A stretch of DNA of 64,000 bases from Chitinophagaceae bacterium (GTDB lineage: Bacteria; Bacteroidota; Bacteroidia; Chitinophagales; Chitinophagaceae). Below, piece after piece: positions 53,364 to 62,652 of the stretch (the stretch's first letter is position 1; each line of letters starts with the position of its first letter). The notes under the pieces are model-generated. The model made no database searches, was not told the DNA's origin, and was given only the letters and a program-made list of their open reading frames with translations. The translations under genes were made by a program, and so were the position numbers. The stretch covers positions 62,001 through 126,000 of the forward strand of contig CANFHA010000008.1 of assembly GCA_947446645.1 (NCBI GenBank). The letters are read 5' to 3'.

Positions 53364-54011
53364 ATGGGTTTAGATGTCTGCCATTACAAATTAACTCTTA
53401 ATCCAGATGATAGGAACAATTATCTGGAAACTGAAGGTTGGGATGCAAGTTCGTGCAATTTACCCTTAGATACTTTCACATCGTATATTCAAGACATTCC
53501 CTCGGTGGAGTTTAATAAATATATTTTAGTTATTGAGGACAAGCGGCACCTTGATAAAATAGATAAGGGGATTCTAGAGTCTGCCGTACAGGTATACACA
53601 GGATCGGCAATTGAAAAAGTAAAAGATAAAATAGAGGAATTTATTCTAAGCCAGAGATTGGATAAATTGGAAAGGCAGTATCTCACTTGCGAAAGTTCAG
53701 GATCAAACAGTGAATCCAACTGTACTTATCAATCAATAAGCTTCGCCGAAAATACGATTGTGCAAGGTTTCTACTATAACGAAGTAGGATACCAACGAAA
53801 AGGGATGAGTAATGATTTTTATGCAAAATTCAAGGGGTATGAATTTTATGGAAAAAAAGAAGATTTCGAAAATGCTTTAAAGTGTGTTGGTGATGAATGG
53901 TACATTGAAAAATGGGGACAAGAAGTTGTCAATAAAATGCGGGAGGATTTTAGAAGGGATTTTGTGGACTCGTTTGAATTTGGTTTAAGTCTCTTATATC
54001 CAAGTTTCTAG
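53364..54011 (+). CDS. hypothetical protein (MGLDVCHYKL... type) of accessory island
   Basis: 215-aa ORF. Confidence 0.6.
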   Translation: MGLDVCHYKLTLNPDDRNNYLETEGWDASSCNLPLDTFTSYIQDIPSVEFNKYILVIEDKRHLDKIDKGILESAVQVYTGSAIEKVKDKIEEFILSQRLDKLERQYLTCESSGSNSESNCTYQSISFAENTIVQGFYYNEVGYQRKGMSNDFYAKFKGYEFYGKKEDFENALKCVGDEWYIEKWGQEVVNKMREDFRRDFVDSFEFGLSLLYPSF

Positions 54012-54027
54012 TTGTGCAGGACTATCC

Positions 54028-54103
54028 AAGGGGACACTTCAAACGACAAAACCCGCACTCAGCGCGGGTTTCAATTTTCAGCGGAGAGAAGGGGATTCGA
54101 ACC
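54028..54103. repeat. composite repeat A ending in partial tRNA 3' end (minus strand)
   Basis: minus strand reads GGTTCGAATCCCCTTCTCTCCGC then hairpin aaacccgcgctgagtgcgggtttt; rest of a tRNA absent. Confidence 0.7.
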
Positions 54104-54124
54104 TGATATGAATAGTAGGCTAAA

Positions 54125-54580
54125 TTACCACTTAATACTCCCCTTTATATCCTGCCGACCCTGGTAGCTGACGGGTACTTTTTTATAGATGCCGTGTTTG
54201 CCGGCCTTTATGGAGCCGGAGAGCTTTATCTCCACATCGCTGCTTATAAGCAACTGAAGCGCATTGGGAAGTACATTTTTCAGGTCTACATTCAGCATTA
54301 CCGGCAGGGCAAAAGTATCGAGCCGGGGGATGGTGCAACTTTCATCTACCTGCATTTTGCCAAGGCTCCTGCCATTCAGAAAAACGTCTACATCCGCATC
54401 CTTCAGCTTCATGCCGTACCTGTTGGGGTTGAACATGTTTATGTCCAGGCACATCTGGGTCTGCAGGCCGTTTTGCTTCAGGCGAAAGTTTTGTACGTTC
54501 TGGTATACCAGCTCTTTTGGCGCGCTGCATGAGCATGCGAAGAGGATGACCAGCAAGGGAAACAAACTGATGTACTTCAT
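54125..54580 (-). CDS. LEA type 2 family-like lipoprotein
   Basis: lipobox LLVILFACSC; CLDINMFNPNRYGMKLKDADVDVFLNGRSLGKM. Confidence 0.75.
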   Translation of the reverse strand: MKYISLFPLLVILFACSCSAPKELVYQNVQNFRLKQNGLQTQMCLDINMFNPNRYGMKLKDADVDVFLNGRSLGKMQVDESCTIPRLDTFALPVMLNVDLKNVLPNALQLLISSDVEIKLSGSIKAGKHGIYKKVPVSYQGRQDIKGSIKW

Positions 54581-54851
54581 AGTTTTATGTCTTTTCAAGG
54601 GCTTTTTTGTTGTATGGATCAATATTTCACTTATACCAAATGGAGAATAAAAATACGCGCGATGCTCTGAACGCGTCTGACGGCTGGAAGCCGTACTGAC
54701 GCTAATGACGATGCTTATTTTAAAAGGCTAATCAGTGCTACAACTGATAGTAGTGCAATTAATACAATAATAACCATTTCGCGTCATAATTGGTTTGTAA
54801 GAATATCATAAACATTGCAGGCCATTTGTAGCAACGAGGTGGATGGTTATG

Positions 54852-54909
54852 CAGCCCCACGGCTGTGTTGTGTACCCTTGGGCGGAGAGATGCCGCCCTT
54901 GCAGGGCTG
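54852..54909. repeat. REP-like nested palindromic element
   Basis: cagcc-ccac-ggctg, gggcgg-agagatg-ccgccc, closing with gcagggctg; additional small hairpin acggct-gga-agccgt at 54680-54694. Confidence 0.55.
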
Positions 54910-54936
54910 AGTGTTGTTCAGGCCACCAATTACTTG

Positions 54937-56079
54937 TTATTTTTCCGGTGTTATCCAGCTTAGGTAGTTGTCTTTATCTACTATCTCAAAGGCTGCATCA
55001 GGGTATGCTTTCGCAAATGCCAAGGGTATTTTTGCTTTTCCTTTCTGCCATTTACATTCTATGGCCTGCATTTGCTGCCGTGTGTTTACTTCCAGCAGAT
55101 CTATCTCCTGTCCATCGTATGTGCGCCAAAAAAAATATTGCGGGTGGTAGCCGTGATAACTATTGTATTTCAACCTTTCACTCATCACGTACTGTTCCCA
55201 TAGCTGGCCCACATCGTTGCGGGCATGCAGCGGGCTGAAATTATTGATCAACGCATTTCTTATGCCATTATCATGAAAATACCATTTCTTGCTTTTGGTA
55301 ACTTCCTTTCTCAGATTGCCACTATAACCCGACAGGGGATAAATAAGAAATACTTTGGTCAGGAGGTCAAGGTATCGTTCTACGGTTATTTTATTCAGCT
55401 GCAGACTGTTACCCAGCTCTACCGTGCTTACCTGGCTCCCTACCTGCCACGCAAGCATCTGAAGCAATTTAAAAAGAACGTCAGCACCTTTTATATTCTC
55501 CATCATAAGCAGGTCTTTGAGCAGGTAGCTGTTTACCAGCTGCCTTAAATAGTCCTGTTGCTCTTCCTGGCTTTCCAGGTGCCACAACTCCGGATAGCTG
55601 CCATAAATAAGCCGGTCCTCAAGGTTGCGAATGGTAGACAAATGATCTTCTGTTTTTGCAAGCTCGCACTGAGCAATAGGGTATAGCTGGTATATAATAT
55701 TGCGCCCCACAAGTGGCTCCCCTGTTTTGTATACCAGGTCGAAACTGCTGCTGCCTGTAACAATAATGGTAATATCCTTAACATTATCAATCATCAGCTT
55801 CAGGATCATGCCGATGTCAGGCACCGACTGTGCTTCGTCTATAATAATGATCTTCTTACCTTTTGTGAGCTTACGGTAATTGGCAATTGTTCGTTTGCCC
55901 AGCGTAGCCGCTACCTGCATATCCTCACCCTGCAACAACAATACATCACTGCCGTGGGTAGCGGCTATATTTTCAATAATAGTCGTCTTGCCAATACGGC
56001 GCGTGCCGTACAACATTACCACCTTTTGCTTTCCTATCTGCTTTGCTATCTGATATTGTAATAACCGCGGAATATCCAT
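54937..56079 (-). CDS. AAA ATPase, DUF4143-type
   Basis: VVMLYGTRRIGKTTIIENIA (P-loop), KIIIIDEAQSVPDIGMILKLMID, ...FFWRTYDGQEIDLLEVN..AIECKW. Confidence 0.9.
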   Translation of the reverse strand: MDIPRLLQYQIAKQIGKQKVVMLYGTRRIGKTTIIENIAATHGSDVLLLQGEDMQVAATLGKRTIANYRKLTKGKKIIIIDEAQSVPDIGMILKLMIDNVKDITIIVTGSSSFDLVYKTGEPLVGRNIIYQLYPIAQCELAKTEDHLSTIRNLEDRLIYGSYPELWHLESQEEQQDYLRQLVNSYLLKDLLMMENIKGADVLFKLLQMLAWQVGSQVSTVELGNSLQLNKITVERYLDLLTKVFLIYPLSGYSGNLRKEVTKSKKWYFHDNGIRNALINNFSPLHARNDVGQLWEQYVMSERLKYNSYHGYHPQYFFWRTYDGQEIDLLEVNTRQQMQAIECKWQKGKAKIPLAFAKAYPDAAFEIVDKDNYLSWITPEK

Positions 56080-56086
56080 AAAATGC

Positions 56087-56225
56087 AAATTAGGTCATTT
56101 GAGTGACGCAATTTACATTAATTAGGTCATTGTAGTGACCTAATTAACAAAAATGGATCATAAAATGTAAATTAGGTCAGGTGACTGACCTAATTTACAT
56201 TAATTAGGTCAGTCATTAAATTTTT
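56087..56225. promoter_or_regulatory. array of AATTAGGTCA...TGACCTAATT palindromes
   Basis: perfect pairs at 56118-56147 (TTAATTAGGTCA-n6-TGACCTAATTAA) and 56165-56200 (ATGTAAATTAGGTCAG-n4-CTGACCTAATTTACAT), imperfect at 56087-56114, partial unit after 56201. Confidence 0.85.
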
Positions 56226-56272
56226 ATTTAATGACCAAAGCGACTTTAACGGGAACTGTGAAAATATCCAGC

Positions 56273-57655
56273 TTAAACGTGGTAAAGGAATATCTGGGGG
56301 AGTACGCCTAACAGTATTACCAGAATACAGGTAATGATAAGCAGAACTTTATCCATTGGGGTAACCTCAGAGGTAAGCTCGGGATTGCCGGGTTTGAAGT
56401 ACATAGCTATGATGACCCTGAAATAGTAGTATACACTTATTGCTGCCATGAGCAATGCAAATATTACCAGCCACAACAGATGACCCTGCTGCACTACTGC
56501 CTGCAGCACATAGTACTTAGCCATAAAGCCACCGGTAAGTGGTATACCGGCAAGCGAGAAAACGAAAATAGATGCCGCGAAAGCGAGCAATGGTTCTTTC
56601 TTAGCAAGACCATTGAACCCATCGTAGGTGTAATCTTTCAGCTTAACCAGAACGGAGAAAATACCAATAGTGGCAACGCTGTATGCTACGGCATAGATAA
56701 TGATACCCTGCCATGCAAACTTATTGAGTGCCAGTATGGAGAACAGCATAAAGCCGGCCTGCGCTATAGATGAATAAGCGAGCATACGCTTTACGCTCTG
56801 CTGGAAAACAGCTGTAACATTACCTACCAGCAGTGTAGCGGCCGTGATAATAGCCAGGATAAGCGTCCAGTGTTCGCTGAGGGTATTGAATGAAACCTGG
56901 AACAAACGCAGGAACGCAAAGAATGCGGAGGCTTTTACTATTGTTGCCATGTAGGCGGTAAAAGGAGTAGGCGCGCCATCGTATACGTCGGGCGTCCACA
57001 TGTGCATAGGTGCCGCTGACACTTTGAAAGACAGGGCAACCATGATGAACATGATACCGGCAAGTGCAAGCGGGTTAAGGGCATCGGTATGCAATATGCC
57101 TACCATGTCCATAATATTAAAGCTACGGGCGGCACCATAGAGCAGCGTGATACCCATGAGCAATATGCCCGTAGAGAATGCACCCATGAGGAAGTACTTA
57201 AGCGATGCTTCGCTGCTCTTGAGGTTGCGCTTGTCGCTGCCTGCAAGTATGTATTGCGGTATGGATAGTATTTCAATACCGATAAACAGCATCAGCAGAT
57301 TGTTGTAAGTAGAGAGTATGTACAGACCGCAAAGAATAAAGAAAATGAGTGCAAAATACTCGGCTACATGCATGCCTACCTTCTGTATCTCCTTGCCCAT
57401 TAGCAGTATGTAGAGTACGGAACAACCGGTCATGAGCGTATTGAACCAAAGTGAGTAATGCTCTATGCGCAGCATGCCGCTGTACTTAAGCTCAGGGGCA
57501 TTGCCCGATGTGGACATGAGGTCCCAGATGTTGACACCAAGCAGCGCCACGAAAAGCAGGGAAGCAAGGGCTACCACACTCTTCTTATTGCTCACCATAA
57601 AACCGGCAAACATCATTATTATACCAAAAACCGTTGTAGCAATAATTGCCTTCAT
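56273..57655 (-). CDS. nuoN: NADH-quinone oxidoreductase subunit N
   Basis: NNLLMLFIGIEILSIPQYILAGSDKRNLKSSEASLKYFLMGAFSTGI; downstream of nuoM. Confidence 0.93.
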   Translation of the reverse strand: MKAIIATTVFGIIMMFAGFMVSNKKSVVALASLLFVALLGVNIWDLMSTSGNAPELKYSGMLRIEHYSLWFNTLMTGCSVLYILLMGKEIQKVGMHVAEYFALIFFILCGLYILSTYNNLLMLFIGIEILSIPQYILAGSDKRNLKSSEASLKYFLMGAFSTGILLMGITLLYGAARSFNIMDMVGILHTDALNPLALAGIMFIMVALSFKVSAAPMHMWTPDVYDGAPTPFTAYMATIVKASAFFAFLRLFQVSFNTLSEHWTLILAIITAATLLVGNVTAVFQQSVKRMLAYSSIAQAGFMLFSILALNKFAWQGIIIYAVAYSVATIGIFSVLVKLKDYTYDGFNGLAKKEPLLAFAASIFVFSLAGIPLTGGFMAKYYVLQAVVQQGHLLWLVIFALLMAAISVYYYFRVIIAMYFKPGNPELTSEVTPMDKVLLIITCILVILLGVLPQIFLYHV

Positions 57656-57727
57656 GTTCAAATCAAAATTCAAAATTCAAAATTCAAAACCCCACACCTT
57701 CTGCCGCACATATATTTCAATCAAAAA

Positions 57728-59170
57728 CTACTTCACTATCATAGCTGCAATACCTGAGGTCAGATCGAGCAGCGGCTTTGGATAGACGCCCAGGAAAATG
57801 ATCAGGATAATAATTATAGCCACGCCCACAAACTCATTTACACTGATATCTTTAGTGATCAGCATTTTCGCAGTAGCACCATATGCTGTTTTCTGAATCA
57901 TATTCAGGGTATATACCGCACCCAGTATTACGCCAAGCCCAGCTACAACCATTACGGTTACGTGGTTTGACTCTGTGCCGGAGAACAGGCCGTTGAACAA
58001 CATAAATTCACCAATGAAGCCATTGGTAAGCGGCAATGCAATACTTGCGAGCGAAATGATGACAAGTGCAATAGCCATATTAGGTGCTACACTGGCCATA
58101 CCGCCGAGCTTAGTCATATCGCGGGTGCCCCAGCGGTTTTCTACCATGCTTACCATAAGCCACATGCCGGTGATGGTGATGCCGTGATTGAACATCTGCA
58201 CCATGATACCGTGCATGCCCACACTGCTATGCGAGAAAGCAACGGCACTCATAAGGCCCATATGCGCAATGGATGAGTAAGCGATAAGGCGCTTCATATC
58301 TGTTTGCACAATAGCTATGCAGGATGCGTACACTATCCCGATAACTGAAAGCACCACAACGGTATCTGACCAATAAGCCACACCTGCGGGTACCACAGGC
58401 AGCAACCAACGGAGCACTGCATACAGGCCCATCTTTACCATGAGGGCGCTCAGTATGATTGTAACCGGGGTTGGAGATTGCTCATACGTATCCGGCTGCC
58501 AGGTATGGAAGGGAAAAATTGGCATCTTGATGGCAAATGCGATGAACATGAGCCAGAATACCCATTGCTGTGTTTGCGGCGGCAACGAGCTACCGGCGCG
58601 AACTATATCGCTCCATGAGTAGCTGCTCATACCCTGCGACTGCGTAGACAGGTATATAAGACCCGCCAGCATCATAAGACTGCCTACAAATGTGTATATG
58701 AAAAACTTGAAGGTAACAGCGATACGTTTTTCCCCACCCCAGGTGGAACATAGGAAATATACAGGGATGAGCGCAAGCTCCCAGAACATATAGAACACCA
58801 ATGCATCTGAAGCAAGGAAAACACCCATAAGGCCCGCCTGTGAGAGCAGCAAAAACCCATAAAAAGCACCAGGATTCTCTACACTCTTATTAACGCCGGC
58901 AATCATTACTACCATTACTACAATGCCGGTAAGCAGGCAGAGCATGCTGCTCATGCCATCTGCCAACAAGCTGAACTGCGTACCCAAAACAGGGATCCAC
59001 TCATGGTTATAAGTAATAGGTGCCGAGAAATTGGCAGCGCTTACATAAGCAGAAACGGCAAGAGTAAGAATTGAACTTATCAAAGCAAGCGCCTTTGCAC
59101 CTTCACCTTTTACAGCAAAAGACATTGCGCCTGTGATCAACGGAATGAGTATAAGTAATAATAAAATCAT
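57728..59170 (-). CDS. nuoM: NADH-quinone oxidoreductase subunit M
   Basis: FYMFWELALIPVYFLCSTWGGEKRI...FHTWQPDTYEQSPTPVTIILSALMVKMGLYA. Confidence 0.95.
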   Translation of the reverse strand: MILLLLILIPLITGAMSFAVKGEGAKALALISSILTLAVSAYVSAANFSAPITYNHEWIPVLGTQFSLLADGMSSMLCLLTGIVVMVVMIAGVNKSVENPGAFYGFLLLSQAGLMGVFLASDALVFYMFWELALIPVYFLCSTWGGEKRIAVTFKFFIYTFVGSLMMLAGLIYLSTQSQGMSSYSWSDIVRAGSSLPPQTQQWVFWLMFIAFAIKMPIFPFHTWQPDTYEQSPTPVTIILSALMVKMGLYAVLRWLLPVVPAGVAYWSDTVVVLSVIGIVYASCIAIVQTDMKRLIAYSSIAHMGLMSAVAFSHSSVGMHGIMVQMFNHGITITGMWLMVSMVENRWGTRDMTKLGGMASVAPNMAIALVIISLASIALPLTNGFIGEFMLFNGLFSGTESNHVTVMVVAGLGVILGAVYTLNMIQKTAYGATAKMLITKDISVNEFVGVAIIIILIIFLGVYPKPLLDLTSGIAAMIVK

Positions 59171-59269
59171 ATTGTATCTAAGTCAAAAGTTAAAAGTGAA
59201 AACCAAAAGTTTTCGCAATTATTCATTTAATTTAACGTGGGCGATGAAAACCAAAGTTTTCCTCACCGT

Positions 59270-61168
59270 TTACCTAATCCAGAAAAAACTAAGTGTGAAC
59301 AACACCACAATGCCAAGCACCATAATAAAAATGTAGAAGCCCACCTGGCCACTCTGCAGCAGGCGCAGGCGATCACCACCCCATCTTACCGTTTTGCCCA
59401 CACCGTTTACCACACCATCAATACCCTTTTTCTCAGCAAACTTGTCCAGCAGGTTTGACAACCCTTCCATAGGCCTGATAATAATAGCATCATAGATCTC
59501 ATCCACATACCATTTGTTTTCGAGCAGTTTTGCAAATCCTTTGTTTTCGGCAAAGTCAGGTTTCTTGTTGACTACGTATGCTACAACGATCATTATAACG
59601 GCAGCAACTACAGATACTGTCATAAGTATCCATTCTGTAGACTCGCTAAGATGGTGCTCACCAAAGTTGGTAACCACGTTGCTGAGATATGTATTGAAAA
59701 GATTGTGGCCACCCAGCACCTCCGGTATACCTACGTAGCCGCCCACTATGGAAAGCACAGCAAGTATCATGAGTGGAATGGTCATTGCATAAGGACTCTC
59801 ATGCAGATGATGACGCTGGTCTTCAGTGCCGCGGAAGCTACCATTGAATGTAAGGAAGTAGAGGCGGAACATGTAGAATGCAGTCATCATTGCAGCTCCT
59901 ATGCCCAGGTAGTATAGTATAGGATCGTGGGCAAACGCATCGGTGAGGATGGCATCTTTGGAAAAGAAACCAGAGAAGCCAGGGATACCTGAAATAGCCA
60001 GGCAGCCAATAAGGAAGGTAGCCTGGGTGATACGCATATACTTGCCGAGTCCACCCATTTTGCGGATATCCTGCTCGCCCCCCATAGCATGAATGACACT
60101 ACCAGAACCGAGGAACAACAGCGCCTTGAAGAACGCATGTGTCATAACATGGAACACAGCCGTAGTGTATGCACCCACACCCAAGGCAAGGAACATGAAC
60201 CCAAGCTGGCTAACGGTAGAATAGGCCAGTACCTTTTTAATATCGTATTGTTTTATAGCAATGGTAGCGGCAAGAATAGCTGTGGCAAGACCGATAATAG
60301 CAACAACATGCAATATCATTGGTGCCAGGCTATAGAGTGCACCGCTACGGGCTATCATATATATACCAGCGGTAACCATGGTAGCCGCGTGTATGAGCGC
60401 CGATACCGGAGTAGGGCCGGCCATCGCGTCTGGCAACCATGTATATAATGGTATCTGGGCACTTTTGCCGGTAGCACCTATGAACAGGCAAAGGGCGATC
60501 CAGTTGTAAGTGCTGGTAGGTACAATAGTCTGTGAGCCATGAAGCTGACCAAAGAAATCCTGGTAAGAAAGGGTGCCGAATGTGAGCAGTATGAGCAACA
60601 TGCCTACAAGGAAGCCAAGGTCGCCGATGCGGTTCATAACAAATGCTTTTTTAGCAGCATTGGTGTAATCCCTGTTTTTGAACCAGAAGCCAATGAGCAG
60701 GTATGAGCATAAGCCTACACCCTCCCAGCCTATGAACATGATGAGGTAGTTGGCACCGAGCACCAGCAAAAGCATGGAGAAAACGAACAGGTTGAGGTAA
60801 GCAAAGTATTTTACCATGCCCTCATCATGATGCATATAGGATGTGGAGTAGACATGGATAAGGAAGCCTACCCCGGTAATGATAAGCAGGAACAAAGCCG
60901 AAAGCGCATCTACCTGGAAGGCAAAAGGTATGATGAGCTTGCCTGACTGGATGAAATCGAACAGGTGAACGATGACTGGTCCGTGAAATGCGGGGTCTTT
61001 AACTTCAAAGAAAATGCCAAGCGAAACTGCGAATGAGCAAAGTATTGCCAGTGTACCTATGATACCACCCAGGTTTTTAGGCATTCTTTTCCAAAGCAAA
61101 CCGTTGATCAGGAAACCGATCAGCGGAAACAATGGCACTAAATAGACGAGTTGAGAAAAATTCCCCAT
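59270..61168 (-). CDS. nuoL: NADH-quinone oxidoreductase subunit L
   Basis: FIGWEGVGLCSYLLIGFWF...PLYTWLPDAMAGPTPVSALIHAATMVTAGIYMIAR. Confidence 0.96.
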   Translation of the reverse strand: MGNFSQLVYLVPLFPLIGFLINGLLWKRMPKNLGGIIGTLAILCSFAVSLGIFFEVKDPAFHGPVIVHLFDFIQSGKLIIPFAFQVDALSALFLLIITGVGFLIHVYSTSYMHHDEGMVKYFAYLNLFVFSMLLLVLGANYLIMFIGWEGVGLCSYLLIGFWFKNRDYTNAAKKAFVMNRIGDLGFLVGMLLILLTFGTLSYQDFFGQLHGSQTIVPTSTYNWIALCLFIGATGKSAQIPLYTWLPDAMAGPTPVSALIHAATMVTAGIYMIARSGALYSLAPMILHVVAIIGLATAILAATIAIKQYDIKKVLAYSTVSQLGFMFLALGVGAYTTAVFHVMTHAFFKALLFLGSGSVIHAMGGEQDIRKMGGLGKYMRITQATFLIGCLAISGIPGFSGFFSKDAILTDAFAHDPILYYLGIGAAMMTAFYMFRLYFLTFNGSFRGTEDQRHHLHESPYAMTIPLMILAVLSIVGGYVGIPEVLGGHNLFNTYLSNVVTNFGEHHLSESTEWILMTVSVVAAVIMIVVAYVVNKKPDFAENKGFAKLLENKWYVDEIYDAIIIRPMEGLSNLLDKFAEKKGIDGVVNGVGKTVRWGGDRLRLLQSGQVGFYIFIMVLGIVVLFTLSFFWIR

Positions 61169-61186
61169 TTTAAAAATTAAATTATT

Positions 61187-61492
61187 TTAGTGTTTCAGTC
61201 TGTTCAAAATATTAATATCCACCGAGTGAACTTTGCGGTACATCATTACAATGATGGCAAGGCCCACGGCAACCTCTGCAGCAGCTACTACCATTATAAA
61301 GAATACGAATAGCTGCGCATCAGCATCTCCGTAGATCTTTGAAAAAGCTACCAGCAACAGATTTACGGCATTAAGCATAAGCTCTATACACATAAATATA
61401 ATGATGGCATTACGGCGCATAAGCGCTCCCATGATTCCTATGGAAAACAAGAGGAGACTCAGGAACAAGTAATGTGTTGAATTTACCGGCAT
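61187..61492 (-). CDS. nuoK: NADH-quinone oxidoreductase subunit K
   Basis: GIMGALMRRNAIIIFMCIELMLNAVNLLLVAFS...AAAEVAVGLAIIVMMYR. Confidence 0.95.
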   Translation of the reverse strand: MPVNSTHYLFLSLLLFSIGIMGALMRRNAIIIFMCIELMLNAVNLLLVAFSKIYGDADAQLFVFFIMVVAAAEVAVGLAIIVMMYRKVHSVDINILNRLKH

Positions 61493-61572
61493 TTTAAAAA
61501 AGTAAAAGGTAAAAATTAAAAGTAAAATCTTTCATTGCCCCTTATTACTGAGCGGCAATGGTACTGTATTCT

Positions 61573-62115
61573 TTATAAAAATTGCTTCATTTCTGATTCG
61601 TCCTCTTTGGATGGCTTTGCTTCCTCTTTCTTACCAATTACCACGGCACCTATCATAGCACTTAAAAAGAGCACACTGCTAATTTCAAAAGGCAACACAT
61701 ACCTGGTGAACAAAGTACGGCCGAGATTGGTGATAAGACCAATATCAGTTGAAGTTTTGTCCATTGATTCTGTTTTTGCAGTTTTTATAGCCGCCAGGAT
61801 CACCAGGAACAGAACACCACCCGAGATAACACCTGCCAGCTGCACCAGCTGGCCCTTCTGCGGTTCCACATCCGCATTCAGGTTCATAAGCATGATGACG
61901 AACAGGAACAGTACCATGATAGCGCCTGCGTAGACAATGATATTAACGATAGCGAGAAACTGCGCATTCATTAATATATAATGACCTGATATTGCAAAAA
62001 AGGTAACGATGAGGAACATTACACTGTTCACCGGGTTACGGCTAAGTATTACACCTAAGGCGCAGCTTACAGCCAACGCAGATAAAATCCAAAATAAAAT
62101 ATCGTATATCTCCAT
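61573..62115 (-). CDS. nuoJ: NADH-quinone oxidoreductase subunit J
   Basis: LGVILSRNPVNSVMFLIVTFFAISGHYILMNAQFLAIVNIIVYAGAIMVLFLFVIMLMNL. Confidence 0.95.
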   Translation of the reverse strand: MEIYDILFWILSALAVSCALGVILSRNPVNSVMFLIVTFFAISGHYILMNAQFLAIVNIIVYAGAIMVLFLFVIMLMNLNADVEPQKGQLVQLAGVISGGVLFLVILAAIKTAKTESMDKTSTDIGLITNLGRTLFTRYVLPFEISSVLFLSAMIGAVVIGKKEEAKPSKEDESEMKQFL

Positions 62116-62117
62116 AC

Positions 62118-62627
62118 CTATTTGCTGTCCTGTTTTTTAGGGTTAGGAATAAGCAGGTCTTCTTTTTTATAGATGAAACTTGCGCGGTTGTAGTTAGAAG
62201 GCATTATTGTTTCCGTAAGATATATTGCATCCTTAGGGCAGGCCTCCTCGCAGTAGCCGCAAAAAATGCAGCGAAGCATATTGATCTCGTATTTGGCCGC
62301 ATATTTCTCTTCGCGGTACAGCATTTCTTCACCGGCTTTGCGCTCAGCAGCCTCCATGGTAATGGCCTCTGCAGGACAAGCCAGTGCACACAGACCGCAT
62401 GCGGTGCAGCGCTCAGCTCCATTCTCGTCGCGATTCAGGATATGTAAGCCACGGAATACCGGGCTAAACGGGCGTTTTTCCTCAGGATAGCTTGTAGTTG
62501 CTTTCTTTTTAAATATATGCCCCAATGTTATCCCGAGCCCCTTTGCTATAGATGGCAGATATATACGCTCCCCGAATGTCATCGGGGTCCGGTCTATTTG
62601 TACTGCTCTGTTAGTTAGTTTCTCCAT
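62118..62627 (-). CDS. nuoI: NADH-quinone oxidoreductase subunit I
   Basis: two 4Fe-4S motifs CTACGLCALACPAEAI and CIFCGYCEEACPKDAI. Confidence 0.95.
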   Translation of the reverse strand: MEKLTNRAVQIDRTPMTFGERIYLPSIAKGLGITLGHIFKKKATTSYPEEKRPFSPVFRGLHILNRDENGAERCTACGLCALACPAEAITMEAAERKAGEEMLYREEKYAAKYEINMLRCIFCGYCEEACPKDAIYLTETIMPSNYNRASFIYKKEDLLIPNPKKQDSK

Positions 62628-62652
62628 TATTTTCTTTTTCCTAAACCCCGGA

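Noticed and set aside
54081-54103. A complete tRNA gene on the minus strand
   Set aside because: Only the T-arm/acceptor-like 3' end is present; no anticodon or D arm is readable upstream, so it is treated as an att-like remnant.
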